Counted from the first letter of the stretch, positions 9,201 through 16,836 are shown. The stretch is DNA of 64,000 nucleotides from Paenisporosarcina sp. FSL H8-0542 (GCF_038632915.1 NZ_CP152050.1:1767001-1831000); one strand, 5' to 3'. Notes: generated from the letters alone by a model not told the origin. Translations and numbers: made by a program.

Positions 9201-9718
9201 CAAAGGATGGAAAATACGAAATTTCCTGGAAAGGCACAGATAATGAAAACGGAAGTGGATATGTTGCTGCAATGGTTTGGGTGAACGGAAATTATTATCT
9301 ACCAGGAAAAGAGTCAACATTACTATTAAACTACGAACCGAAAAATATTGTAGTAATTGGAGCAGACAACGCGTTTAACCACTCTTACACCGTTTGGGGA
9401 GATCAAAGTCCACAATATATGAGTGAATGGATGGTCCTTTCCAATTCTAGTGTATGGCCGACTAAAAGTTTAAACAATAACACTCCAACTGAGCTAGATT
9501 ACTTTGCCCAAAACAGATCGGACTGGACGTTTTATGTTAAAGATACAAATGGTAATATAGTCGATACATTTGAAGTTAAAAATGAAAAAGAAGTTCATAG
9601 AAAATGGGTACCTAAACCGGATCTTCCAAATGGTAACTACTTTATTTCAGCTGATCTAGTAACAAAAGATGGTTTTAAAGTATCAACAACGTCAGTAAAA
9701 GTTACAGTTCTTCAATAA
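6206..9718 (+). CDS. Secreted S8 (subtilisin-like) serine protease, 1170 residues
   Basis: An N-terminal signal peptide ends near TAFAETN. An I9-type propeptide region follows (about residues 65-160), then the catalytic domain with Asp191 (VAVVDSGIDHTH), His258 (SHATHVAGTVG) and Ser596 (SGTSMAAPHVAGG). A protease-associated domain is inserted around residues 440-550. After the catalytic domain comes an Fn3-like region as in C5a-peptidase/lactocepin-type cell-envelope proteinases (YMGFYGNWGEP near 830) and further beta-sandwich sequence. No LPXTG motif, S-layer domain or C-terminal membrane anchor was seen, so it is probably released or loosely held. The start follows AAAGGAGAG. It is monocistronic with its own terminator. 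Confidence 0.9.
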   Translation: MKKSKLKAFKVMSTAAVTSLLLTSLTAFAETNDTSTKFQPLEDIVEQESKDLYSEAVTKEGLIKAYSTNEMVRLIVEVEQLTDVEQSSKNKKSMMKQKQDKVIDAITKTKNSKVNSATKVKHRYFEGFNGFSLETEFQNLKEIESIQGVTNVHIAKTFHETMAASKELVQAQKVWEQYGYKGEGLVVAVVDSGIDHTHKDMKLSDNAKAKEKWTQDKMNQKMADTDVNEIWYSDKVPTGYDWADNDTNVIPGLNGSSHATHVAGTVGANGDEATGGVAGIAPGVQLLAEKVFSDMGGGAYEDDIIAGIEHAVTMGADVINMSLGVDAGYVSEEDDPTQKAIRVATERGTLVVVAAGNSAHSTKNNLFLDSASKPYAENPDIGTVGAPGVGPYALSVASYENTKLHLNTLADTDGFNLPFQDQTMFPAKYNFKLSRFLNPNQEYEMVYANEGRSKADFPANKTGYIAVIKLLNQYTSYSSIQFNAERYGAKAVIIIPADNMATDYPYLRLTENSIPTATTGKAPGQELLNKLKSGQTVKMKLDGETWIDNAKKDNMSSFSSYGSPSTLDFKPEISAPGGNIYSTVPGNDYEIMSGTSMAAPHVAGGSALLLQALYQKGLTHSEDTVLKAKLALMNTANVLMDPKTNGEVPYSPRLQGSGLMKIQNAINTPVIVRSRNTPLEQAGAVALKEIGQTTSFKLNVEAFETPKGNNNSEDIEYQVFVDVLKDQTEMKEYDLDFDGDMDSKEYLTLKSERINGATVTVNDKKVTVTEGALLKIKPGQTKQLTVNVNLPDSLKKNSFVEGFVRLVPVTKDQDKAVPLSVPYMGFYGNWGEPLNIDPPAWEKDAFLGYTALWDGTSERYPKGYDPSTGTFDLNKIAISPNYHLNGIYSSFTSLRNLQKTEMFVEDQSGNIVKYLGDFSEYTGTPWKFRKNIMSIGDTYYNELYPWDMTDESGQFVQDGNYQYVIKSTLDYPGAKPQEVKMPVKVDSTLPKVTDITVTPKDGKYEISWKGTDNENGSGYVAAMVWVNGNYYLPGKESTLLLNYEPKNIVVIGADNAFNHSYTVWGDQSPQYMSEWMVLSNSSVWPTKSLNNNTPTELDYFAQNRSDWTFYVKDTNGNIVDTFEVKNEKEVHRKWVPKPDLPNGNYFISADLVTKDGFKVSTTSVKVTVLQ

Positions 9719-9730
9719 CTAATAAAAAAT

Positions 9731-9766
9731 AAAGAAAGCTAACCTTAATAAAGGGTTAGCTTTCTT
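9731..9766 (+). terminator. Terminator after the S8 protease
   Basis: The stem is AGAAAGCTAACC against GGGTTAGCTTTCT, with a short T-containing tail. Confidence 0.8.
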
Positions 9767-10055
9767 AGTATGTTCTCGGAATTAGGATCTAACAAAAGAA
9801 TAGGTCATATATACATTCGGTAATTCATTATAGATTTCTACATAATGAAATCATGTCCAAATAACTTGAAATTCTATTATATTATTGTATTACTGATAAT
9901 ATTTTCAATAAATTTTTATACATATAAGTCTATGGAACTATGCATTAATTAAATAGGTTGTTTTTCTAAGTAGCGCGATAACCATCATTATTGCTATCTA
10001 GATCCGATGAATCCCCACCAAAAAAACACACGTAACATTATATTTAAGAGTGAAG

Positions 10056-10083
10056 AGCGAAGTGACTAGTCACTTCGCTTTTC
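10056..10083 (+). terminator. Isolated terminator-like hairpin
   Basis: A perfect stem, AGCGAAGTGACT against AGTCACTTCGCT, is followed by TTT. No intact gene ends just before it on the plus strand, so it may belong to a lost gene. Confidence 0.55.
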
Positions 10084-10108
10084 TTATGTAAATATGTATG
10101 GTTGTGGA

Positions 10109-10273
10109 TTACCGATAATAGTGAGCAGGGATGGACTCGTAACTGTTTCTAAAGCGAAACGCCGAATCCCAATCTCCACATTGTGGGGGCTGGACGCCTA
10201 AGTTCTTGATGGCTACCGGATATGAAAAGGTAATATCACCGTTGCCTATTTTAGAGGAGATGCTGTTCCTCAT
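10109..10273 (-). CDS. Possible small ORF or gene fragment, 54 residues
   Basis: On the minus strand an ATG-to-TAA frame encodes a Gly/Asn/aromatic-rich peptide (for example PPQCGDWDSAFRF). Its codons are richer in G and C at third positions than the surrounding DNA, which favours real coding origin. No ribosome binding site precedes the ATG, so it may be the end of a decayed gene. The same segment can fold into several hairpins, so a structured RNA is an alternative. The family is unknown. Confidence 0.3.
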   Translation of the reverse strand: MRNSISSKIGNGDITFSYPVAIKNLGVQPPQCGDWDSAFRFRNSYESIPAHYYR

Positions 10274-10416
10274 CCCAATCGGGGTGTTATGTCAACCTAC
10301 TGTGAATGCTAGAGTTAAAGTCCTTAATGTTTATTTAATAGATCATTTACAAATCTATAATATCTAAGACGTATTTTATTAACAATACAGCTTTAATATA
10401 TATTAGTGGGGATAGC

Positions 10417-10596
10417 TTGAGTGGCTATCATGGTATTTGGCGAAGGAGGAGCCATTTTTCAGTATACATATTTACGCTTAAACAAGAAGGTACATTCTAT
10501 GAACTCCTATTAATTAAAGATTTCAATTCAGAAGGACCAGCAGCACATAAGTGGTAGAAAGTACTGTATCAAGGGATCTATAGCAAATTTAATTAA
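10417..10596 (+). pseudogene. Interrupted small ORF with an in-frame TAG
   Basis: A frame starting at TTG 10417 (GGGG 5 bases upstream) runs through RRRSHFSVYIFTLKQEG and GPAAHKW, meets TAG at 10555-10557, and continues in frame for 12 more codons to TAA at 10594. The peptide on both sides looks protein-like, which suggests a single nonsense mutation in a 59-codon gene or gene fragment. It ends 22 bases before the next gene's start. The family is not recognised. Confidence 0.3.
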
Positions 10597-10618
10597 CCAT
10601 TAATTTTGGAGGTTCTAT

Positions 10619-13600
10619 ATGAGGAAAAATTGGAAAAAAAGGATCTTACCGATTACCATGTCCTTTGCATTGGCAAGCAGTATTATTTCGCCAAGTCTTA
10701 CATCAGCTTTAGGCAGTTTCGATTTAAACTCACCCGTCATTCAAACACCCATCAATGAATATCAAGCTAGTCTTGCTCCGGGTGTAACGGAAAAACACTA
10801 CAGCTTTGAAGGAAAAGATGGAAAAAAGATTGAGAGTTTCGTAGTGGATGTTGATGTACAAAATTCGAGCGTATCCATTGAAGCAGGTACACCGAATGAC
10901 GGAGCAGCATTTGGCCTGCAGCCCGTTAGACAGCAAGCCAATGCAGCAAATGGCGACAACCGTAAAGTAGTGGCAGCTGTGAATGCTGATTTTTATAATA
11001 TGGCTACTGGTGAACCAATAGGCGTTGTTTACAAAGATGGACAAGCATTAAAGGCTCAGTATTCAGCATCACAAAAATTCTTCGGAATCAAAAAATCTGG
11101 TGAAGCCGTCATTGGGGACTCAACTCTATATGATGGAATGAAAGATCAATTACAAGAAGCGCTGGGTGGGAATGCCATTCTCGTGAAAAATGGTCAAGTC
11201 TATCAAACTCCACAAACGGGAGCAGATAGAGAGCCTCGAACAGCGGTAGGGATTAAAGCAGACGGCGATGTATTTTTTGTCGTGGTCGACGGAAGACAAG
11301 AGGTATATTCAGCTGGAATCTCCATGCCTGAATTAGCACAATTAATGATCGATTTAGGGGCAGTAAATGCGTTAAACCTTGATGGAGGTGGGTCTTCTAC
11401 CTTCACAACTCGCGAACTGGGCGGCGATAATCTTGAGGTAGACAATCAACCTTCTGACCGTTCAGAAAGAAGCGTAGCAAACTCTTGGCTGATTGTCTCG
11501 AAAGAGCCATCCGACCACCTTTTTGATTCGGCTCATATTGAACCATATGACCAATCCTTTACCCCAAGTGCCACGATTCCATTCACGGCCAAGGGAAGAG
11601 ACAAATCCATGGCTTCAGCATCTCTGCCAGCCTCCGGTTTAACATGGGAATTGTCTGATTCAACCTTTGGTACGATCGATGAGAATGGAAAGTTTTTATC
11701 AAATGGAAAAACAGGACAGTTGGAAATCATCCTGAAATATCAGGGCAATCTGGTTGGAAAAAATATCGTTGAAATTGCTAAGCCTGATGAGATGTCCTTT
11801 ACTTCAACAGAGCTAACAGCAGCTAAAAATAGTCAAACCAATTTAAATTTAATGACAAAATTCCAAAAGAGAAATGTACACTGGAACTCTCAAGATATGG
11901 AGTTTGACATCCCTGAAGGAATGGGAACCATTGATGAATCTGGTGTCCTCCGTACTGGAGACAAAACGGTTTCAGGGACGATTACGGCTCGCTTGAAGGG
12001 GACAAACCTTTCAGCACAAATCAATGTTTCGGTTGGAAAGCTTCCTGAAGTCTTATTTGATTTTGAAGGTGGGCTTGAGGGCTGGAAACCATCTGTTGTG
12101 GGGCGCGGTGAAAAAGCGACACTAGGTTTGGCTGCCTATCCAGCACCAGTAAGATTCGGCAATCAGTCATTGAAATTGGATTTTGATCTAACAAGTGCAC
12201 AAACTGGAACCACCCTTGGAGCCTATGCAGGACCTGGCTCAAATATCGCAATTCCAGATAATCCCTCCAGCATTGGAGTGTGGATTTACGCAACTCCGGA
12301 TGCACAAGGTTATTGGCTGAGAATGAACATTGTGGACGGAAACGGCAAAACGCAAACCATTAATCTTAATCAAGAAAAACCAGGGATCAATTGGACAGGC
12401 TGGAAATACATCGAGGCCGACATACCAGCCTCCTTTACAGGTCCGTTCAAAATATCAGGAACACAAGCGGTAAGATTAATGGTTACGAAATCAGGAATCA
12501 CCGTACCCCTGAGAAAAGGCACCATCTATATTGATAATATTAGAGCCGTATATGGAGATAAAGTGGATGACTTAAATCCTCCAGTTATCCAATCAATTAA
12601 CGTAGAAGGGAAAGAATTCACGAAAAATGCGGTCAATTTGAAAGCAAATGTGAATGAATATGAAGATGATCCTTTTAAAACGGGAATTGACTGGGAAAAA
12701 ATCAGATTTTTAGTAGATGGTAAAGACTACTCCAAATTAGAAGGTCATTTTTCATTTGATATGGATGGATCGGTCTCATTAAGTGGATTACAATGGGCGG
12801 ATGGAACCCATCAAATAACCCTTATGGTCCCTGATAAATTCGGAAACCAAGCCGTTAAAACGGTCTATTTTACCGTGAACACTGGCGCGGCAAAGATGGA
12901 ACTGGTCAAAAAACAAGATCAAGCCTTGCTAGGTGATGTGTTTGACCTAGTAGTGAAGGCTGACAATCCATCTGAAATCTCTGGCTCCACCATTAAAATG
13001 CAATTAGATAAGAACTTCCCAGTGGAAAATGTTACTTTTTCTAATGGGTTCAACACAAGTACATCAAGCTATGATACTGAAACTGGAATACTTACATTGA
13101 ATCTAATGAATAGCGGCGAAACAGCGGCAACCGCAGAAGCTGCAACGATTCAGATTCGCATTCCTGCATCGACAAAAGAAGGCAGCAAATTAACCTATGA
13201 AATGATAGAAGCTAGCTTAAGCTACACGGAGCCAAAAGAAGAAAACTTCGTTTCGACATATTCAATGGCACCAGCCAGCTTCGAAGTGAAAGGTGCCTTC
13301 GATATTATCGCAGAGCCTATATTAATCGGGAAGCCTGTTGTTATGACAGTGAAAGATATGAACAACGAGTTAATCGCTGACGCAGAAATTTTCGCCATCA
13401 TCAATGGCAACACGGAACCTGTTCTAGTAGGAAAAACAGATGAAAAAGGTGTTCTCCGTGTGGATACTATCACAAATGAAGTGAAGAACATCTCTTTATA
13501 TGCTGTAAAGGATGGAAAGTATTCGTTTAAAGTAAACACGCAGACCTATCCGCCTCTTGCGGCAGTGACAGAAATAAAAAATATCCTTTCCACTCCAACA

Positions 13601-14725
13601 AGTGATCCTCATAAAGGAAAAGGTTTCACATGGATGTCGAGTCCGTTAGCGAAAGAAAAACCCGTTATTCAATTTGCACGAAAAAAGGATTTTGACAAGA
13701 AAGGTGAACGGTCGCTAGAAACCATCGACGGATCATCCACTAACCAGGTATTCTCTGGGGAGCAAGATCCTACGAAAAATGGAATCGTCCGAGTAAATGA
13801 AGTCACATTAAAGAAATTACAACAAGGGACAACATACGTTTATCGAGTGGGAGATGGAGAGAACTGGTCAGAGCTGCAAGAATTCACCACTTTAATGAGG
13901 AAGCAAAGCTTTGAATTTGCCGTTTTAGGTGACACGCAATCGCCAGCAGATTTAAGTGACTTTACGAAAATTCTTGGGGATCTTGATAAAAAAGACTTAT
14001 CGTTCATGATCCATGTAGGCGATCTGATTGACGAATCCTCCAAATTTAAACAATGGGATGATACATTAAATGTCTTAAGCCAATACAGCAACATTCGTTC
14101 CACCGATCTTGTTGCGGCGCTAGGAAATCATGAATACATGGGAGATGCGAATGGTCAGCTAGCAAAAGCCATCTTAAACTCCCCTGAAAATGGACCTGAG
14201 GCAGACAAAGGCGGGACATATTCGGTTGATTACAATAACATGCACATTAGCGTACTAGGATACACCGATGATACCGAGATTTTGAACAAACAGTTAGAGT
14301 GGCTGAAACAGGATGTCACAAATTCCGATAAACCTTGGAAAATCCTTGTGACACACAAACCTCCTTATTACACAAATCCGTTTGGCGGGAATGAACTCAT
14401 GAAACAAAAACTGCCACCGGTCGTCGATGAATTAGGGATTGACATCGTGTTCTCTGGCCATGATCATTCCTATGGCAGAACGAAAAAGCTGAAAGACGGA
14501 AAAGAAGATCCGAACGGAACGGTTTATGTGGTCGCCGGTACAACCGGTAAAAAGCACTATGATGCCGTGGCAGATGAGAAATTTGACTTCGTCAACATGG
14601 AAAATATCGCAATTTCATTACAAGCCAAAGTGAACAAAGATCAAATCAGCTTCACCACTGTTTCATCTGACGGTGAAACCATTGATCAATTTACAGTTGT
14701 AAATAAAGATTATCATGAAGAGTAA
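10619..14725 (+). CDS. Secreted phosphodiester glycosidase and metallophosphatase fusion, 1368 residues
   Basis: After a signal peptide comes a NAGPA/DUF2233-type phosphodiester glycosidase domain (about residues 50-295: NADFYNMATGEPIG, DREPRTAVG, NLDGGGSSTF with Asp255). Ig-like linkers follow, then a carbohydrate-binding-like beta-sandwich (about 480-645, FDFEGGLEGW to IYIDNIRAVYG) and a cohesin-like domain (about 755-890). A calcineurin-like phosphatase domain lies at the end, with metal motifs GDTQ (Asp1105), GDLID, GNHEY (Asn1170, His1171), THKPPYY and GHDHSY (His1281, His1283). It probably removes sugar-phosphodiesters and then phosphate from extracellular polymers. No wall anchor was seen. 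The start follows TTGGAGG. Confidence 0.88.
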   Translation: MRKNWKKRILPITMSFALASSIISPSLTSALGSFDLNSPVIQTPINEYQASLAPGVTEKHYSFEGKDGKKIESFVVDVDVQNSSVSIEAGTPNDGAAFGLQPVRQQANAANGDNRKVVAAVNADFYNMATGEPIGVVYKDGQALKAQYSASQKFFGIKKSGEAVIGDSTLYDGMKDQLQEALGGNAILVKNGQVYQTPQTGADREPRTAVGIKADGDVFFVVVDGRQEVYSAGISMPELAQLMIDLGAVNALNLDGGGSSTFTTRELGGDNLEVDNQPSDRSERSVANSWLIVSKEPSDHLFDSAHIEPYDQSFTPSATIPFTAKGRDKSMASASLPASGLTWELSDSTFGTIDENGKFLSNGKTGQLEIILKYQGNLVGKNIVEIAKPDEMSFTSTELTAAKNSQTNLNLMTKFQKRNVHWNSQDMEFDIPEGMGTIDESGVLRTGDKTVSGTITARLKGTNLSAQINVSVGKLPEVLFDFEGGLEGWKPSVVGRGEKATLGLAAYPAPVRFGNQSLKLDFDLTSAQTGTTLGAYAGPGSNIAIPDNPSSIGVWIYATPDAQGYWLRMNIVDGNGKTQTINLNQEKPGINWTGWKYIEADIPASFTGPFKISGTQAVRLMVTKSGITVPLRKGTIYIDNIRAVYGDKVDDLNPPVIQSINVEGKEFTKNAVNLKANVNEYEDDPFKTGIDWEKIRFLVDGKDYSKLEGHFSFDMDGSVSLSGLQWADGTHQITLMVPDKFGNQAVKTVYFTVNTGAAKMELVKKQDQALLGDVFDLVVKADNPSEISGSTIKMQLDKNFPVENVTFSNGFNTSTSSYDTETGILTLNLMNSGETAATAEAATIQIRIPASTKEGSKLTYEMIEASLSYTEPKEENFVSTYSMAPASFEVKGAFDIIAEPILIGKPVVMTVKDMNNELIADAEIFAIINGNTEPVLVGKTDEKGVLRVDTITNEVKNISLYAVKDGKYSFKVNTQTYPPLAAVTEIKNILSTPTSDPHKGKGFTWMSSPLAKEKPVIQFARKKDFDKKGERSLETIDGSSTNQVFSGEQDPTKNGIVRVNEVTLKKLQQGTTYVYRVGDGENWSELQEFTTLMRKQSFEFAVLGDTQSPADLSDFTKILGDLDKKDLSFMIHVGDLIDESSKFKQWDDTLNVLSQYSNIRSTDLVAALGNHEYMGDANGQLAKAILNSPENGPEADKGGTYSVDYNNMHISVLGYTDDTEILNKQLEWLKQDVTNSDKPWKILVTHKPPYYTNPFGGNELMKQKLPPVVDELGIDIVFSGHDHSYGRTKKLKDGKEDPNGTVYVVAGTTGKKHYDAVADEKFDFVNMENIAISLQAKVNKDQISFTTVSSDGETIDQFTVVNKDYHEE

Positions 14726-14730
14726 AAAAT

Positions 14731-14785
14731 AAAAAAGGTGCTAGATATCATCCGAATTATGGGTGGTACTAGCACCTTTTATTGT
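14731..14785 (+). terminator. Terminator after the phosphatase fusion gene
   Basis: The stem is AAAAGGTGCTAG against CTAGCACCTTTT with a long loop, ending in a T-rich tail. Confidence 0.75.
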
Positions 14786-14810
14786 TAAATTTACTTGTTA
14801 GTGCATTGGG

Positions 14811-14853
14811 AAGAAGCTAATCAACTATATAAAAGGTGATTAGCTTCTTTTTC
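14811..14853 (+). terminator. Second terminator hairpin
   Basis: The stem is AGAAGCTAATCA against TGATTAGCTTCT followed by TTTTTCT. It may be a backup, or may belong to a deleted gene. Confidence 0.7.
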
Positions 14854-14893
14854 TCAGTGCCCTCCTCATTGCAGAAGTGGCTCTGTTTTTTGG

Positions 14894-15223
14894 TTGAAGT
14901 GGTTCAAAATTGGGGTATTATTTTCATTTGTTTTTTTAGGATATTCTATTTACCTTTGGAGAAAAAGAAAAGAGGGTAAGGGATATTATTGGGATGATGA
15001 AGGGGTTGTATTTGACCTGCAAGGGAATAAAGTTTTTTGGGATGAGATTGAAAGTATTAAATTTTCCAATGTAAAAGGTATGAAGTCTACTGCGATTTAT
15101 CCTCACTATACAAATCACGAAAAGATTAGAATCCGTCGTAAGAAATCGATGACAACAACTGCACACTCAATTGATTGGTTTTTGATTGAAAAGCCAAGGG
15201 AAATTCACAAGAAATGGTTTTAA
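14894..15223 (+). CDS. Small single-helix membrane protein, possibly truncated
   Basis: One hydrophobic segment (about residues 5-21, GVLFSFVFLGYSIYLW) is followed by a basic stretch and a soluble domain of about 85 residues whose pattern (GVVFDLQGNKVFWDEIESI) recalls a PH-like fold. The proposed TTG start lacks a ribosome binding site, so the 5' end may be missing. The last two codons and the stop lie inside sequence that on the other strand encodes a tyrosine recombinase relic, so the original 3' end may also be lost. No close family is recognised. Confidence 0.4.
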   Translation: MKWFKIGVLFSFVFLGYSIYLWRKRKEGKGYYWDDEGVVFDLQGNKVFWDEIESIKFSNVKGMKSTAIYPHYTNHEKIRIRRKKSMTTTAHSIDWFLIEKPREIHKKWF

Positions 15224-15406
15224 ATGCTTCCCTGAAATCGCAAGGTATTCTTTCAATTGAATTGTGTCCAGAGTTGTTATTTCAATATCCTTAAAATATT
15301 CAATAAGTAATGACAATTGGAGCCGATAAGCCTTTAATGTCTGTGGAGAAAAGCCTTCAATCCTTTTATCAGATTCAAATGCTTCCCATGCTTTTGACAG
15401 TAGCAA
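15215..15406 (-). pseudogene. N-terminal relic of a tyrosine recombinase (phage integrase family)
   Basis: The minus strand encodes a typical SAM-like N-terminal core-binding domain of XerC/D-type recombinases: LLSKAWEAFESDKRIEGF, SPQTLKAYRLQLSLLIEYF and LKEYLAISGKHLKP. A perfect ribosome binding site (AGGAGG, 15417-15412 region) precedes the TTG start at 15406. After GKHLKP the frame runs into unrelated sequence and ends, so the catalytic domain with its Arg-His-Arg-Tyr residues is missing. About 64 of roughly 300 residues remain. It lies inside the repeat-rich gene array, antisense to its neighbours. Confidence 0.75.
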
Positions 15407-15444
15407 TTTTGTTCCTCCTAAAAAAAGTATCGTTAAAGGAAATA

Positions 15445-15795
15445 TTGCCAATTCTATCGAAATTAAGACATATGGATAGTTTACAAACGGACAGGTTAGT
15501 TGAAGAGTTCGGTATGCAAAGCGTTAGGCTTTCAAAAGATGAATGGGAATGGAGGGTTAATGTGTATTTGCTTCTTTCAATAGTTTTGAGTACGATTTTA
15601 GGATTTGCTTTACTTACTATGGGACCACTTATAGGCGGGGTCATTGCTTTTGGAATAGTTGTTGGTTGTATATTTAGAGGATTGTATTTACTAAATGACC
15701 TACATAAAAGTATTTTATCTATATCTCCCAAAAAAGATAAAGTCCAACAGGCATATGAAAATTATTTAAAGGAACGAGATAAAGATTCTAATTAA
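15445..15795 (+). CDS. Small membrane protein, about 116 residues
   Basis: The N-terminal part is charged (LQTDRLVEEFGMQSVRLSKD). Two transmembrane segments follow (VYLLLSIVLSTILGFALL and VIAFGIVVGCIFRGLYLL), then a Lys-rich tail. The frame is open to 15310, but that extension is only the complement of the recombinase relic. I prefer TTG 15445, with AAAGGA 4 bases upstream; ATG 15472 is an alternative. The natural upstream region may have been replaced by the relic. The family is unknown. A repeat copy starts right at its stop codon. Confidence 0.45.
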   Translation: MPILSKLRHMDSLQTDRLVEEFGMQSVRLSKDEWEWRVNVYLLLSIVLSTILGFALLTMGPLIGGVIAFGIVVGCIFRGLYLLNDLHKSILSISPKKDKVQQAYENYLKERDKDSN

Positions 15796-15872
15796 ACTGA
15801 TGCGTTAGTTAGAGATCATCGGCTGATTAAGAAGCCTTTTTTTATTGAACAAGCGGGGCAGTTTAGTTAAAA
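15791..15872 (+). repeat. ACTAACGGG repeat, diverged full copy 7
   Basis: A degraded left module (TTAAACTGATGCGTTAGTTAG), a central stem (CGGCTGATTAAGAAGCC plus T-run) and a right module (TTGAACAAGCGGGGCAGTTTAGTTAA). Confidence 0.75.
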
Positions 15873-15930
15873 AAGGTTAACTTGCAGATTGTGGAGAATA
15901 TGTAAATAGAGGAAAGAAGATGGGAGAGGA

Positions 15931-16293
15931 ATGGTAAGTAACTTGAAGAAAACAATTGGTTGGACACTTGCTTTAACTACACTTTTAATCGGAGGAGCAA
16001 TCTATTATTTCATAACAGTTTCTCTCTACGAACCATCGGAAGATTTATTTGACTTCCCTATTCCTAAAAAGGCTGAACTAGTTAAAGAAAATGAACACGC
16101 GGTAATTTATGATTGGTCCAGCGCATCCGAAGAAAATGGGATACCATTTGGGTATAAATTAGTTATCAAAGCGAATGGATGGGAAAGAGTTGAGAGTTCG
16201 GATATAGATGCTTCTCCCCATTACTCAAAAGGGAATCATCAAATAAATGTGCTTTCTCTAAGAAAGCAATTGACCCTCATCATAGAGAAATAA
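15931..16293 (+). CDS. Small membrane-anchored protein, 120 residues
   Basis: One N-terminal transmembrane segment (about residues 9-29) is followed by an extracellular domain of about 90 residues with no recognised family. The anchor is not a lipobox, so this should be a single-pass membrane protein. A GGGAGAGGA ribosome binding site lies just upstream. It occupies one repeat-bounded slot of the array, with repeat copies on both sides. Confidence 0.55.
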   Translation: MVSNLKKTIGWTLALTTLLIGGAIYYFITVSLYEPSEDLFDFPIPKKAELVKENEHAVIYDWSSASEENGIPFGYKLVIKANGWERVESSDIDASPHYSKGNHQINVLSLRKQLTLIIEK

Positions 16294-16313
16294 CTGACAT
16301 TGAAATATTTAGA

Positions 16314-16350
16314 ACCTTATTCAACTGACGGGGCAGGTTAGTTGAACAAA
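16314..16350 (+). repeat. ACTAACGGG repeat, right-hairpin-only copy 8
   Basis: TTATTCAACTGACGGGGCAG then GTTAGTTGAACAA, with one mismatch in the stem. It immediately precedes the ribosome binding site of the next gene. Confidence 0.85.
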
Positions 16351-16372
16351 TTAACCTGAGAAAGGAGAAAAA

Positions 16373-16789
16373 ATGGAATCGAATCAAAGAAAAATGATGG
16401 ATAATGCCTTGAAAAAAATTGTGATACCGGCTTTAAGAAAACAAGAATTTAAAGGCTCGTTTCCTCACTTTAGACGGACAAATGAAAAGATTATAGATTT
16501 AATTACTATCCAATTCAACAGATGGGGTGGTTCATTTGGAGTTGAATTGGAAACGTGTCCAATAGAAGGTGTAACTATGAGTTGGGGAGAAAAAATCCCA
16601 CCAAACAAAGCAACTACTCATCATCTAAACAATCGGTTTAGGTTAGGAGCAAAATCAGTTGATGAAGAAGGAATATGGTTTGATTTTGAGAATGCAAAAA
16701 CAGAAGACGATTTTGAGGAAATAGCTTCAAGTGTTGTGGGTTTATTAAATACATCAGACCGTTTTTGGATTTCTATGTTGTTAAACTAA
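16373..16789 (+). CDS. DUF4304-like protein, 138 residues
   Basis: The protein is cytoplasmic, with the pattern typical of DUF4304 (from memory): N-terminal ALKKIVIPALRKQEFKGSFP, then HFRR and LITIQFNRWGGSFGVELE. The function of the family is unknown; members often lie in polymorphic-toxin or immunity-rich loci. The start follows AAAGGAG by 6 bases. The stop codon TAA lies inside the next repeat (AACTAACGG), so the repeat sequence itself ends the reading frame. Confidence 0.75.
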   Translation: MESNQRKMMDNALKKIVIPALRKQEFKGSFPHFRRTNEKIIDLITIQFNRWGGSFGVELETCPIEGVTMSWGEKIPPNKATTHHLNNRFRLGAKSVDEEGIWFDFENAKTEDDFEEIASSVVGLLNTSDRFWISMLLN

Positions 16790-16812
16790 CGGGGCAGGTT
16801 AGTTCAAGAAGA
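16780..16812 (+). repeat. ACTAACGGG repeat, right-hairpin-only copy 9
   Basis: GTTAAACTAACGGGGCAG then GTTAGTTCAA. It overlaps the end of the DUF4304-like gene and supplies its stop codon. Confidence 0.85.
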
Positions 16813-16836
16813 AAGTAGTAACAAGGGGGAATCAGA

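Larger units (their letters stand above)
9767..10618. other. Long intergenic region with relics
   Basis: This 850-bp stretch has no convincing full gene. It holds a palindromic hairpin with a T-run at 10056-10083 (AGCGAAGTGACTAGTCACTT), a 54-codon minus-strand ORF at 10109-10273 in a patch of higher GC, and an interrupted ORF at 10417-10596. On the minus strand a short stretch near 9977-10025 reads DLDSNNDGY, an EF-hand-like loop, but it lacks a start. The region looks like decayed genes between two large secreted-enzyme genes. Confidence 0.5.

Noticed and set aside
10110-10320. Riboswitch upstream of the phosphatase fusion gene
   Set aside because: The region has hairpins, but no recognised conserved core of a known riboswitch class, and an ORF on the other strand explains part of the sequence.
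15310-15444. N-terminal part of the plus-strand frame ending at 15795
   Set aside because: The frame is only the complement of the recombinase relic, whose amino acid sequence is clearly the meaningful one.
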